Below, in pieces: positions 27,669 to 36,832 of a stretch of DNA of 64,000 nucleotides. The notes under the pieces are model-generated. The model was not told where the DNA came from. It was given only the letters and a program-made list of their open reading frames with translations, and made no database searches. The position numbers and the translations under genes are program-made. This DNA comes from Bacteroidota bacterium (lineage in GTDB: Bacteria; Bacteroidota; Bacteroidia; NS11-12g; UBA9320), in assembly GCA_018700895.1 (NCBI GenBank), contig JABIUV010000026.1:78970-142969 (forward strand), in the 5' to 3' direction. How positions within the stretch are numbered: the stretch's first letter is position 1; each line of letters begins with the position of its first letter.

Positions 27669-28979
27669 CTACTTTAGTTTTTTAAGAGGTGGGACTTTAA
27701 CGTAATTCATCAAGGCTGATTTATCGCCACTAAAACTTTTGGTAATGGCGTTTCCATTGCGGGAAAGTCCCTCAAAAACATCTTGGTCTACCAAGTCCCA
27801 AACGGCGTATTTAGCCTCCCCGTCTATATTGAATATCCCAAAGTGATTTTCTGAGCCGCCAGGGTTTGCGGCATCCTTCCATTTTTCATTAAATGCTTCA
27901 AAGTAAAAACACGCAATTCCCTCCTCGTTGGTCCACTCTCGCATGTGATGATAGTACAAGCCTTCTTTGTATTCGTCACACGCCTTAGAACCCTCATCGC
28001 CATAGTGGCCTCTAGAGTAGCTTGCCCATCCCGTTTCACCTATGTGTATGCTCTTGGTGCTGTCTATCCCTTGTATATATTTGGCTGATGATGCATATTG
28101 ATCCATAGCATATTGTTTGGCTCGTAGCATAGCGGCCTTTATTTTCTCTTCCTTACCTAAGTCCTGCTCACTCGGGTCTGAACCCCAAAAAACTGGATGA
28201 TAATGCGTGTCGTGCATAGGGTAGGTGTGCAGCGATACGAAGTCTACCGCTTTTATCAGATCTTCCAGGTCTTGACAATGATATAATGAATCGCCACCGC
28301 CCCACGAGGCAAAATTGTCTGAACTTGTTATCCAAAGGTTTTGGTTCAGCGTTCCTTCTTTTTTTAGATTTTGAAGATGATTTACCCATCGGAGAATGAC
28401 CTTAGGTTGCACATAGTAACTAGCGGCCCATTTTACCATAGCTTCATTGCCTACGGCTATGATTTTAACAATATCTGGGTATTGTGTTGCTAGGTCTACA
28501 GCACGTTGTATCTCCGCACTATTGGCGGCTTCATTTTCAGCATCATGATTTGGTTCTTTATTCGTCCAGGCATTTTTGCAGTCTATCCAAGCACCGAGCA
28601 TAACATACATTTCGAATGATGGGTCTTCTTCTCTTAGCTCGTGTATAGCTTGCAGCAAGTTATCTGCTTGCTTGTAATGCGTATTATATGTTCGGAGGAT
28701 GCCAATACCCATCGCCGATAGTATTTTCATATCCTCTTTAAGCTCCGGTATGGTAGGTTGAGTGTCGCGGGTAATCTCGCGATATCCGCCATAGCTTATG
28801 GCTTGATACTTGGGGTTTCCTAAAATCTCGGCAGCGGTAATGGATTGATTCATCGGTTGGTCAGTTTTTTGTTGATTGGTACTGCAGCCCGTGAGTATAA
28901 ATATGCACAAGGCTATAAAAAATCGCTTAATAGTGCGATATTCTGTTGAAGCAAAAAGGGGTAATGTATTTCGATTCAT
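27669..28979 (-). CDS. GH17 family lipoprotein
   Basis: 436 residues. A signal peptide with a long polar start and lipobox ILTGC (C32). The GH17 barrel has acid/base E179 in AVGNEA and nucleophile E315 in IGETGWAS. Catalytic residues agree with the second, cytoplasmic GH17, but the two share little outside the motifs. Likely endo- or exo-beta-1,3-glucanase on imported laminarin fragments. The sequence after the cysteine (STNQQ) lacks the acidic surface signal, so a periplasmic place is preferred. It lies two bases after the GH3 gene. Confidence 0.88.
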   Translation of the reverse strand: MNRNTLPLFASTEYRTIKRFFIALCIFILTGCSTNQQKTDQPMNQSITAAEILGNPKYQAISYGGYREITRDTQPTIPELKEDMKILSAMGIGILRTYNTHYKQADNLLQAIHELREEDPSFEMYVMLGAWIDCKNAWTNKEPNHDAENEAANSAEIQRAVDLATQYPDIVKIIAVGNEAMVKWAASYYVQPKVILRWVNHLQNLKKEGTLNQNLWITSSDNFASWGGGDSLYHCQDLEDLIKAVDFVSLHTYPMHDTHYHPVFWGSDPSEQDLGKEEKIKAAMLRAKQYAMDQYASSAKYIQGIDSTKSIHIGETGWASYSRGHYGDEGSKACDEYKEGLYYHHMREWTNEEGIACFYFEAFNEKWKDAANPGGSENHFGIFNIDGEAKYAVWDLVDQDVFEGLSRNGNAITKSFSGDKSALMNYVKVPPLKKLK

Positions 28980-28981
28980 GA

Positions 28982-30817
28982 TTATTTGTCTTGAGGCCTG
29001 TAGGTTAATCCGTAGCCAAATGGGAATAGGGGAGTTATACTATTATCCCAATAGTTAGGACCAAATTTATTGTTGTAATCCGTAATGGATTTGGGCCAAG
29101 AGTGTGGTAATTTTCCTTTGAAATCATACTCGCCAAAGAGTACCTGGGCAATACCATCACCCTCAGAACCCGGCAACCATGCTGCGACAAAGGCTTGCGA
29201 TTGAGCCAGTTGCTTATTTACTACTAAGGGTCTGCCTGAAACTAATACTGTCACCACCTTCAGGCCTTGCGAGGCATAATGTGAGATGTAATGTTGCTGC
29301 GAGTCGGAAAGAGTAAGCTGGTGCTTACCTTTTCCATCACCTATATCACCAAAAAATTCGGCATAAGGGGTTTCGCCAACCACTATGATCACTGCGTCGG
29401 CATCTGGATGAGAACCTTGGCCTAATGAGTCATATATCACTGTGCCTTGAGCAACTTGTTTTATTCCGTCTAAAATGGTTGTAGCTCCATTGTAACTTGT
29501 TTTAGAGCCTTGCCAATTGATGGTCCACCCGCCGGACTGATAACCGCTATTATTAGCGTGAGCACCTACCACTACTATTTTGCTTGCCGCTTTGTTGAGT
29601 GGTAAGATGTTATCTTCGTTTTTGAGCAGTACAAGTGATTCACGCACAGCCTGACGAGCCACTGCTCTATGTTCAGGTATGCCTATTGCCGTAGTTAATG
29701 ACTTAGCAGGGAATGGATTTTTAAATAAACCCAGGCGATACTTTTGGCGTAGAATTCGGGTTACCGCGTCATCTATTCTGCTCATTGGTACGCGATTTTC
29801 TTCTACAGCTTTTTTGAGGCCATTTTGAAACAAACCTAAATCCCCATCTACGGCCATTACCATATCAATGCCTGCATTTATTATAGCCGCTTGGCCAAAC
29901 CGTGAGTAGCCTTTCCAGTCAGAAATTACGATTCCATCAAAACCTAGCTTGTTTTTAAGTGTATCGGTGATGAGTGCCTTATGGGCGTGCATAGGCAGAC
30001 CGTCAATGGTATTAAACGAAGTCATTACGGCCCCTGCTCCTTGCTGTACGGCCATTTTATACGGATCTATCAATCGCTTCATCATTTCATGATTTGCTAT
30101 CGAAGATGAACCCCCTTCTATGCCGTAATCTGTAGCACCATCGCCAATATAATGTTTGGCAGTGGCCAATACGGTGGTACTATCATTTAAGTGCCGTTGT
30201 AATCCATTGATGTACGCTTTAGTCAGGTCGGTGGTGAGTTGTGCATCCTCAGCGTATGCTTCGTAAAAACGACCCCATTTTTCATTGAGGGGTATTGCGA
30301 CACACGGGGCAAATACCCAATTGAATCCACACGCCTGTGATTCTAATGCGGTGATACGTGCTGCTTCCTCTGCCAATTCTAAATTGGCTGCAGCTCCCAT
30401 ACCAATGTTATGAGGAAATATAGTTGCTCCGTTATAGGTGTTTTGTCCGTGTACCGCATCCACACCGAAAAGCAATGGAATCCCCAACCGTGTAGACAAC
30501 GCCTCTTTTTGTAGTTCGGTAAACTTTGCTTGCCATTCGGCTGCATTTTTTCCTGGTAGTGGTCCTTGGGTATGTATTGCTGAGCCAAGGTTTTTAGCCG
30601 CAACATCACCCTTTCCTATATCGTAAAAGTGCCTCACCTGTGTCATCTGACCTATTTTTTCTTCTAAGGTCATTTGAGCAAGTAGGGTCGCTACCTTATT
30701 ATTTATTCGCTGTGATTCGAGCTTGCCGAGAGTGTATTTGTTTTGTTTACACCCCATAATGCTAAAGCAGCCGATGAGCAGCATTGCAATAAGAGGTATA
30801 CGTAAGCTTTTATTCAC
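28982..30817 (-). CDS. GH3 beta-glucosidase lipoprotein
   Basis: 611 residues. Lipobox at C23 (SIMGC), then the GH3 N-terminal barrel (about 35-370) with KH motif K221-H222 and nucleophile D300 in GIVISDW, and the C-terminal alpha/beta sandwich (ESLVLLKNEDNILPL onward) ending near FPFGYGLTY. Resembles ExoI/ExoP-type glucan exo-hydrolases that release glucose from the non-reducing end of beta-1,3-oligomers. No fibronectin-III domain is present. KQNK after the lipid cysteine suggests periplasmic location. Two bases separate it from the phosphorylase gene. Confidence 0.92.
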   Translation of the reverse strand: MNKSLRIPLIAMLLIGCFSIMGCKQNKYTLGKLESQRINNKVATLLAQMTLEEKIGQMTQVRHFYDIGKGDVAAKNLGSAIHTQGPLPGKNAAEWQAKFTELQKEALSTRLGIPLLFGVDAVHGQNTYNGATIFPHNIGMGAAANLELAEEAARITALESQACGFNWVFAPCVAIPLNEKWGRFYEAYAEDAQLTTDLTKAYINGLQRHLNDSTTVLATAKHYIGDGATDYGIEGGSSSIANHEMMKRLIDPYKMAVQQGAGAVMTSFNTIDGLPMHAHKALITDTLKNKLGFDGIVISDWKGYSRFGQAAIINAGIDMVMAVDGDLGLFQNGLKKAVEENRVPMSRIDDAVTRILRQKYRLGLFKNPFPAKSLTTAIGIPEHRAVARQAVRESLVLLKNEDNILPLNKAASKIVVVGAHANNSGYQSGGWTINWQGSKTSYNGATTILDGIKQVAQGTVIYDSLGQGSHPDADAVIIVVGETPYAEFFGDIGDGKGKHQLTLSDSQQHYISHYASQGLKVVTVLVSGRPLVVNKQLAQSQAFVAAWLPGSEGDGIAQVLFGEYDFKGKLPHSWPKSITDYNNKFGPNYWDNSITPLFPFGYGLTYRPQDK

Positions 30818-30819
30818 TC

Positions 30820-33800
30820 TTATTTAAGGCTAGTTTCATCTAAGTATACGGTAATATTCACTACCTCTCCACTTCGTTTGAAAATTTCAGAACTGGTCTG
30901 GGCATCTAGATTTAATCCCTCTATTGTAGTTGAGGTTTTATCCTTATTAGTCACCACCATGCTATTTTCTTTGGCGAGGCGATAGATAATAGGCACTTGA
31001 CAATAAGTGAAACATAAAGAGCCGAGTTCAGGCGAAAAATCGTGGTGATTCATATGCACATCTACATAATGAAAATTTCTGCTCTGCACCGTAAATTCAT
31101 TTTTACGTAGTAAACAAGGGTCGAAATACAAACAACCGTCTTTTACAAAAACGCCAAGTTCTCCGAACCTACTTAGTACATCTTCCTTTACCTGCCCTGT
31201 CATACCTGGTTGCTGAGCACCTCGGCCAGCAGGAGTATGCGAGTAAGGGTCGGTAGGAAATGCACCGTATAGTTGTGGTGACTTATGTACACCTACTCCT
31301 TCGTTTATCTCGTAGTAGTGCTCTAGTAGTCGTCCTACTATTTCTTTGCTTTCGCCTTTCTCTACAGCTATTAAGCATATTTCTTGAACGGCTAATTGGA
31401 GCTTAGAGACCATATGCCAGTATATAGATCCTAGTCCCTCATAACCGAAGAATGTTCCAGACCTTCCTGTAAATGCCTTGTGATTAAATACCTTTTCAAA
31501 CGTGGCTAAAATGTGCTGCTCCTCATCGCTGTCAAGACTTACATCTAAGTTATGTAAAGCAGAAGCGAGGTCATTGGCATTTTTGAAATTACCATTAAAG
31601 TGGAAATTGCCCTTGGTGTCTTTTTCTATGATAGAAGTATCATTCTCCTTTTCCATCTTGGTGAGGAGCTTACTCTTTTTTATAGCTTGGGCAGGTACAT
31701 TATTCTTCTCCAAAAACTTAGGTAAATTTTTATTCGGATAGAGAATGTAGCTATACTGATCTTCTCGGAATAAGGCACTCTTTTTCATGCTGTCAAGAAG
31801 TCTTAAAGCTTTTTTAGGCTTCAAGTGACCCGAGCTAAGTACGGCGACTTGTCCTTCCAACATCTCATCTAGATACGCTATAGACACTTCTTTGTCGTTT
31901 TCTACCGTCATGAGGTTATAAGCGTGGTATAGTTTATCCTCACGCTTGTTAGCCTTGATGGTGTGTTCTATAAATTTCAGACTAAGCTTGATAAAACGCT
32001 TGAGTCGTTTGTATGAGATGGTTCTTTTTTGTCCCCAGAAAGCTTGTTTGTAAATATGCTCACGGTAGTCGCTACCTGCTTGACCTAAGTGGTCGAGTAT
32101 TTCTTTGCGATGCTTGTCGCTTATTTTATCCTTGAGGACGTGCTGGTAATCTTCGAAGGTCTCTAGTATTTTTTTGTAAAATATGATGAGTTCGTTTGAT
32201 ATTTCTACGCGGTCTTCAGTCGCATTTTCTATTTGCTTGTCAAAGAATATAAGAAATCTGCGGAGGTAGTATAAGGTTACCATCGAAACCCCGTTTCCAA
32301 CCAATGCATTATTGGCATCATTCCACTCTGGACGTTGTGTATTCATCCATATGCCACCTTCGGGTATGAAATTAGATAACTTGGCGAGTACTGTTGCTAG
32401 TATTTTTTCTACGTAATTTACGGTGTATATCGCATCATTCTCGTCTATAAGTAATGCCGCGTCAGAACCGAGTTCTTTGCGTCGTGCTCGTATGTCTAGG
32501 TCCAACTCTTCGTCAAACTCAATGGTGTCTTTAGGGTTTTTTACAATCTCCTCGTAGCTCTTTATTTTGTATGGAACGTCGGCATATACGTATGCTTCTT
32601 TTTCAAAATTAGTTGCTAATTGTCCGGGGAAGTACTTCTCATTTAATTCTAACAATTTGAGTAAGTATATAATCTGATGATCGCCCCAGTAGCCTATGTA
32701 TGACCACGGGTTGTCTGGTTCTATGGTTTCCCAGTCAAATCCACCTTTGGTGACACGGTACGGGTTGTATCCTTCAAAAGTGGTGGCATTCAGAAACTTA
32801 TGAATCATGCTCTCGGTGAAAGCAGGGTAGGAGTGGGCGAGTGCCTCCCAGTTCTGAAATATATCTCTCCAGTTTCCTTCGTAGTCCAAAATTTTGGATC
32901 CGTCTACCTCACTGCGTGTATTGATAGAGAACTTGTTCCACGGTCTACTTGGGTCTCCGTGTCTTCTACTAAACTTGAGCGGCATGTACTCTTTGCACAA
33001 TCGCTTGAAGTCTTTGTCGCTGCTCTTACTTGCTACTTCTTCTAGGTCAAAGGACGTGAAGGTTTCTGGCAAGGCATTTATGGTTTTCTCCAACAGAGTG
33101 TAAACACGTGTATTCGCATTTTGGATATAGTTTTTAAAATCCCATTTTTCTATCTGATAGTTGGCATCAAATACGCCACCACGCATAATATTGAATAATG
33201 AGTTAGAAAAATGTCTACTATCTCTGAATACATCAGCAGATAGTTGAATACCATCAGCAGAGGCGTTGAGCTCTATTAGTTTTTGAGAACCAAGCTGAAT
33301 ATTTTGATGTACTTCTTCTGCTAAGTTTTTATTGGTTTTGATTTGCTCTATTAGTGCTACGATGGCCGATTGGCTTTTATTTACATCAGCTACGATCGTC
33401 CACGTTTCTTCGGCGTTTGGAGCAAGTTTGTATATGGCATTAATGAAGTATGCTCCTTTTTCGGCTTTTACGTCGTTTTCGGGCTTCACTTGTAGTCCTT
33501 TTCTGAAATCGCCTACCTGCATAGATGATACAAGGTGGGTAGCTTTTGGTAATCCTAATGACCACGCTACATTTGCTTTGAGTGCTTCGCTAGGTTCAGC
33601 TTTGTCTACGATGATGGCACTCAGTGCGTATATACCCAGTCCTGATGATTCATTGAGCTCATTGCGTTTGTAAGCGTCTACCAAGTTACTTGTTGAGTTT
33701 TGCAAATCTGGCCCAACACCCTCGGGCATTAGGTTTTGTATTCCGTCTAATACAGAAACATTTATTTCAGCGTCCGAATGATTGGTTAATTGTGATTTTC

Positions 33801-34272
33801 GTACAAAACCAAACTCATTACTTGAGTTCCATTGATATTTAAATGTAAGACCAAGGTCGTGGTTTATTTCTTCAAATATTATTTTATTACCTAGTGCATT
33901 CTTATAAAGATTGCGAGTGGTGTTATATAAGTCTGAGTTACGCTCCGAGAATGGTTCCCATATATGCAACTCGTTGTTTAATGTTACTTGAAAAATAGAC
34001 TTACTACCTGTTGTTTCTACAGATTCGGTAATCTTATCAGATGTGTAGTAAGGAAAAAGACTGTAGTTCGAATTTTTTCGGCCAGCACTTAGAGCACCGT
34101 TGCTTGATATGAACATCCAGTGATTAGAGTCACTTACAATACTCATAAAAAACGGACGCATCTCGTTATAATTCGAAATCTTGTAGTAGTTCTCGTTCTC
34201 TATTTTGAGACGGTTTATATCTACTGTTTCAGCACTTTTAGCTTCTCCTTTGTGTAATGTCTGTCTTGCCAT
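30820..34272 (-). CDS. Putative GH149 beta-1,3-oligoglucan phosphorylase
   Basis: 1150 residues, no signal peptide, so cytoplasmic. The C-terminal two thirds show clan features of GH94-like phosphorylases. An N-terminal beta-sandwich (to about residue 330) is followed by an (alpha/alpha)6 region with WSYIGYWGDHQIIYLLKL (523-540, cf. the GH94 aromatic-lined site), an EWND motif (649-652, where GH94 has DWND with the catalytic acid), FGYEGLGSIYWHM (942-954) and a Gly-rich HTPAGRGAQQPGMTG (1012-1026) that could bind phosphate. It is much longer than GH94 enzymes (about 800-900). Length, locus and inserts match GH149, which phosphorolyses beta-1,3-oligoglucans to glucose-1-phosphate. GH161 is the main alternative. 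Family assignment is by memory and context, not by alignment. Confidence 0.72.
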   Translation of the reverse strand: MARQTLHKGEAKSAETVDINRLKIENENYYKISNYNEMRPFFMSIVSDSNHWMFISSNGALSAGRKNSNYSLFPYYTSDKITESVETTGSKSIFQVTLNNELHIWEPFSERNSDLYNTTRNLYKNALGNKIIFEEINHDLGLTFKYQWNSSNEFGFVRKSQLTNHSDAEINVSVLDGIQNLMPEGVGPDLQNSTSNLVDAYKRNELNESSGLGIYALSAIIVDKAEPSEALKANVAWSLGLPKATHLVSSMQVGDFRKGLQVKPENDVKAEKGAYFINAIYKLAPNAEETWTIVADVNKSQSAIVALIEQIKTNKNLAEEVHQNIQLGSQKLIELNASADGIQLSADVFRDSRHFSNSLFNIMRGGVFDANYQIEKWDFKNYIQNANTRVYTLLEKTINALPETFTSFDLEEVASKSSDKDFKRLCKEYMPLKFSRRHGDPSRPWNKFSINTRSEVDGSKILDYEGNWRDIFQNWEALAHSYPAFTESMIHKFLNATTFEGYNPYRVTKGGFDWETIEPDNPWSYIGYWGDHQIIYLLKLLELNEKYFPGQLATNFEKEAYVYADVPYKIKSYEEIVKNPKDTIEFDEELDLDIRARRKELGSDAALLIDENDAIYTVNYVEKILATVLAKLSNFIPEGGIWMNTQRPEWNDANNALVGNGVSMVTLYYLRRFLIFFDKQIENATEDRVEISNELIIFYKKILETFEDYQHVLKDKISDKHRKEILDHLGQAGSDYREHIYKQAFWGQKRTISYKRLKRFIKLSLKFIEHTIKANKREDKLYHAYNLMTVENDKEVSIAYLDEMLEGQVAVLSSGHLKPKKALRLLDSMKKSALFREDQYSYILYPNKNLPKFLEKNNVPAQAIKKSKLLTKMEKENDTSIIEKDTKGNFHFNGNFKNANDLASALHNLDVSLDSDEEQHILATFEKVFNHKAFTGRSGTFFGYEGLGSIYWHMVSKLQLAVQEICLIAVEKGESKEIVGRLLEHYYEINEGVGVHKSPQLYGAFPTDPYSHTPAGRGAQQPGMTGQVKEDVLSRFGELGVFVKDGCLYFDPCLLRKNEFTVQSRNFHYVDVHMNHHDFSPELGSLCFTYCQVPIIYRLAKENSMVVTNKDKTSTTIEGLNLDAQTSSEIFKRSGEVVNITVYLDETSLK

Positions 34273-34305
34273 CGGTTCTATCTGTCGTCTTTGGTTTTGT
34301 CGTGA

Positions 34306-35574
34306 TTATAAAGCTTTATTTATGGCTTCGTCTATGTTTATTTTAGCAAATAAGGAGTCTAATAGTGGGAGCGTTTGATTGGGGGATATGGGATTAATGT
34401 TGTGAATTTGACTCAATACATAGTATGCTGCTCGCGGGTATAGTGGAGAGGTATTGTTGGGGAGTGTTTTGCCCTTGGCACATATCCCAAACCACTCTTC
34501 GTTCATATTCTTTTGACCTTTTTTATAATCATAAGCATAACCGCCATTACTCCAAGATGCTGTGGAGTCGTGTACGTCTAAGTTATAAGTTTGTCCGGTT
34601 TTCCACCAGCCGTCACTAAATTGAAAGGTGAATCCACCGATGCAATTCTCTGCTTTACCTAATCCTGCGGCATTTTGGTATAGCTCTTTCCAGTTGCTTA
34701 GTAGGTATTGTGCTTGGGAACGTTGGTCTTCTTTTTGGCTGATTGCATCATAAGCATCTGCCCCAAATTCGGTAAACATTACGGGCTTACCCCATTGTTT
34801 TTTTATGTCCGTAAATGCCTTATCAAAAGAAGATCCGCGGTAGATATTAATGCCGAGGATATCTACGTGAGTGCATTCTTTGGCAATAATATCGAGATAT
34901 TGGATGTCGCCATTGCATATAGCTACTTGCTTGTCAGGGTCTATTTGCTTCAGTACTTGAGCAGCTTCATTAAAAACTTGGTATAAGGCAAGTATTTGTT
35001 TTTCGGCATTTGCCTTTTGTAGAGGGATGTCCTCTGTTTCGGCTCCTTCCCAGAAGAGACCGTAGTTATTCTCGTTGCCCAAGAGGTACATCAATAGTCC
35101 TCTGGTATTTTTATAGTTGTGAGCAACCGCTTTAATTTCTGTTAATATGGTTGCTTTAGTAAGCGAATCGGCATAATTAGTCTTAGCAACCCATTGGTCA
35201 TTGATACTCAGGCCATATCTACCCATAGAATGATTAATAACCGTATGAATACCATAGGTGTCATATACGTAGGTAATCCATTGGGGCGGCATAGAGACAT
35301 AAGTTCTTAGGGTATTTACTCCCATGTCTTTCAATAGGGTCATGTCCGTCGCCAAGCCTGCGTGTATAACGCTGTCTGGCTGCTCCCAGAAAGAATAGGT
35401 ATAGTTGGTTCCAATAGGAAAGTAATCCCAATTCATACCATTAATGAAAATAGGTTTCCCGTTTACCTCTAGGGTATGACCCGTCTCTGCCTCAACCGAC
35501 GATACACTGGATTTCTTGGCACAAGAAGCCAAAAAAAACGAAATGATTATATATATGATCGGGTTGGGTCTCAT
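34306..35574 (-). CDS. Clan GH-A glycoside hydrolase lipoprotein
   Basis: 422 residues. Lipobox ASC (C18). A (beta/alpha)8 barrel of the GH2/GH5 type starting at LEVNGKPIFINGMNW, with the clan GH-A pair: acid/base E168 in LLGNEN and nucleophile E269 in MFTEFG. It lacks the sandwich domains of true GH2 enzymes. Family could be GH158, GH5, GH72-like or an unassigned GH2-barrel group, all with beta-1,3-glucan members. Substrate beta-1,3-glucan is inferred only from the locus. AKKS after the cysteine suggests a periplasmic lipoprotein. Confidence 0.75.
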   Translation of the reverse strand: MRPNPIIYIIISFFLASCAKKSSVSSVEAETGHTLEVNGKPIFINGMNWDYFPIGTNYTYSFWEQPDSVIHAGLATDMTLLKDMGVNTLRTYVSMPPQWITYVYDTYGIHTVINHSMGRYGLSINDQWVAKTNYADSLTKATILTEIKAVAHNYKNTRGLLMYLLGNENNYGLFWEGAETEDIPLQKANAEKQILALYQVFNEAAQVLKQIDPDKQVAICNGDIQYLDIIAKECTHVDILGINIYRGSSFDKAFTDIKKQWGKPVMFTEFGADAYDAISQKEDQRSQAQYLLSNWKELYQNAAGLGKAENCIGGFTFQFSDGWWKTGQTYNLDVHDSTASWSNGGYAYDYKKGQKNMNEEWFGICAKGKTLPNNTSPLYPRAAYYVLSQIHNINPISPNQTLPLLDSLFAKINIDEAINKAL

Positions 35575-35637
35575 GTGATTAGGGCAACAAGTTGACTTGT
35601 GTTTTGACTAAATCATTACGTGCTTGCACTTATTTTT

Positions 35638-36759
35638 TTATTGAAATACACGGATGTAGTCTACCCACATTTTTTGTGGAAAGTCTGTAGTAGAGTCTGG
35701 CGACCCAGGCCATCGGCCACCTACGGCCACATTAAATATGAAAAAGAATTCCTGATGAAATTCACTCATATTGGGGTTGGTAGTAGTGATTACCATATAT
35801 TGTTTATCATCACGTAGGATGCGTATTTTCTCATCGTCCCATATTAGGGAGAAAACATGAAATTCTTCTGAGAATTTGGTAGAGATAGAATTACTCAAAC
35901 CGTACGAAGCATATGAACCTGCATTGTCCCAATGCACAGTTCCGTGTACAGTCTTATCCGATTTACCTTCGGCCGTTCCGCCTACAAGTTCCATAATATC
36001 TATTTCACCGCAGTTAGGCCAGCTAACTGTCGAAATATCATTGCCCAGCATCCAAAGTGCAGGCCAAATACCTTGCCCTTCTGGCAAAGCGGCACGTATA
36101 TCTACACGGCAGTATTTAAAAGATTTTTTATTTTTTGTCGTCAGTCTTGACGAGGTGTATTGTCTGTTGCCAAAAAATTGTTTTTTAGCTTCGATAGACA
36201 AATAGCCATCGGCTACTATAGTGTTTTCTTTGAGGTAGTACTGTTGTTCGTTGTTTCCCCAGCCGTTGCTGCCTGTACCTAATTCGTAGTTCCATACAGA
36301 TTCGTTCAATGCTTCTCCATCAAACTCGTCATTCCAAACGAGGGTCATCCCGTCATAAGTCATAGGAGATGAGTAGCCATTAAGCGGCCTACCGTCCTCG
36401 GTCTTAGTCTCTTCTATGTATACCCTAAAAGTATCTGTTCGTTCTATGTAATTAGTTGCAAGAGCGTGTGCTTTTACGTTGATTTCATACAATCCTGATT
36501 TGGTATACGTATGTGTGGCGGTGCCATACGGAGTTTCTGTACTTTCTGTGTTGTCGCCATCCAAAAAAGTGATGGTAAAAAAGTTGACTGAATTTGCTTT
36601 AGCAGTGACGTTAACAATACTTGGGTCATTAGCTGAATACTCTATTTGTACCGTCAAACTATCAGGTAATCCTACTTGAGGTTTTTCAGGTTCATCATCG
36701 CAACCCGTAATTCCAAGAATAAAGATAAGTAATAGTAATGATATATTTTTAAGTCTCAT
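35638..36759 (-). CDS. GH16 endo-beta-1,3-glucanase (laminarinase) with PKD domain
   Basis: About 373 residues from the ATG at 36759, where a proper signal peptide begins; the longer frame to 36804 starts inside a hairpin. Lipobox GITGC followed by DDE, an acidic signal that marks surface-exposed lipoproteins in the phylum. A PKD-like Ig domain (about 35-115) is followed by a GH16 jelly-roll with catalytic E252, D254 and E257 in GEIDIME, the laminarinase pattern with the extra Met. The enzyme should cut laminarin outside the cell into fragments for SusCD. It is preceded by a hairpin at 36783-36812. Confidence 0.92.
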   Translation of the reverse strand: MRLKNISLLLLIFILGITGCDDEPEKPQVGLPDSLTVQIEYSANDPSIVNVTAKANSVNFFTITFLDGDNTESTETPYGTATHTYTKSGLYEINVKAHALATNYIERTDTFRVYIEETKTEDGRPLNGYSSPMTYDGMTLVWNDEFDGEALNESVWNYELGTGSNGWGNNEQQYYLKENTIVADGYLSIEAKKQFFGNRQYTSSRLTTKNKKSFKYCRVDIRAALPEGQGIWPALWMLGNDISTVSWPNCGEIDIMELVGGTAEGKSDKTVHGTVHWDNAGSYASYGLSNSISTKFSEEFHVFSLIWDDEKIRILRDDKQYMVITTTNPNMSEFHQEFFFIFNVAVGGRWPGSPDSTTDFPQKMWVDYIRVFQ

Positions 36760-36782
36760 GATATGTATTGTTAAGCATAGAA

Positions 36783-36812
36783 AAAGGAGTGCGAATTGTA
36801 TCACACTCCTTT
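36783..36812 (-). terminator. Intercistronic hairpin after the susCD-PKD genes
   Basis: AAAGGAGTG (36783-36791) pairs with CACTCCTTT (36804-36812). On the minus strand the stem is followed by TTTTTCT. It lies between the PKD lipoprotein and GH16 genes. A partial terminator or RNA-stabilising 3' hairpin would give more SusC, SusD and binding protein than enzymes. Confidence 0.6.
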
Positions 36813-36832
36813 AAGTTAATAATTATGAAAAA

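Noticed and set aside
30820..34272. Assignment of the large cytoplasmic enzyme to GH94
   Set aside because: The chain is 1150 residues, well beyond GH94, and the DWND motif reads EWND; GH149 (or GH161) fits better, though not proven.
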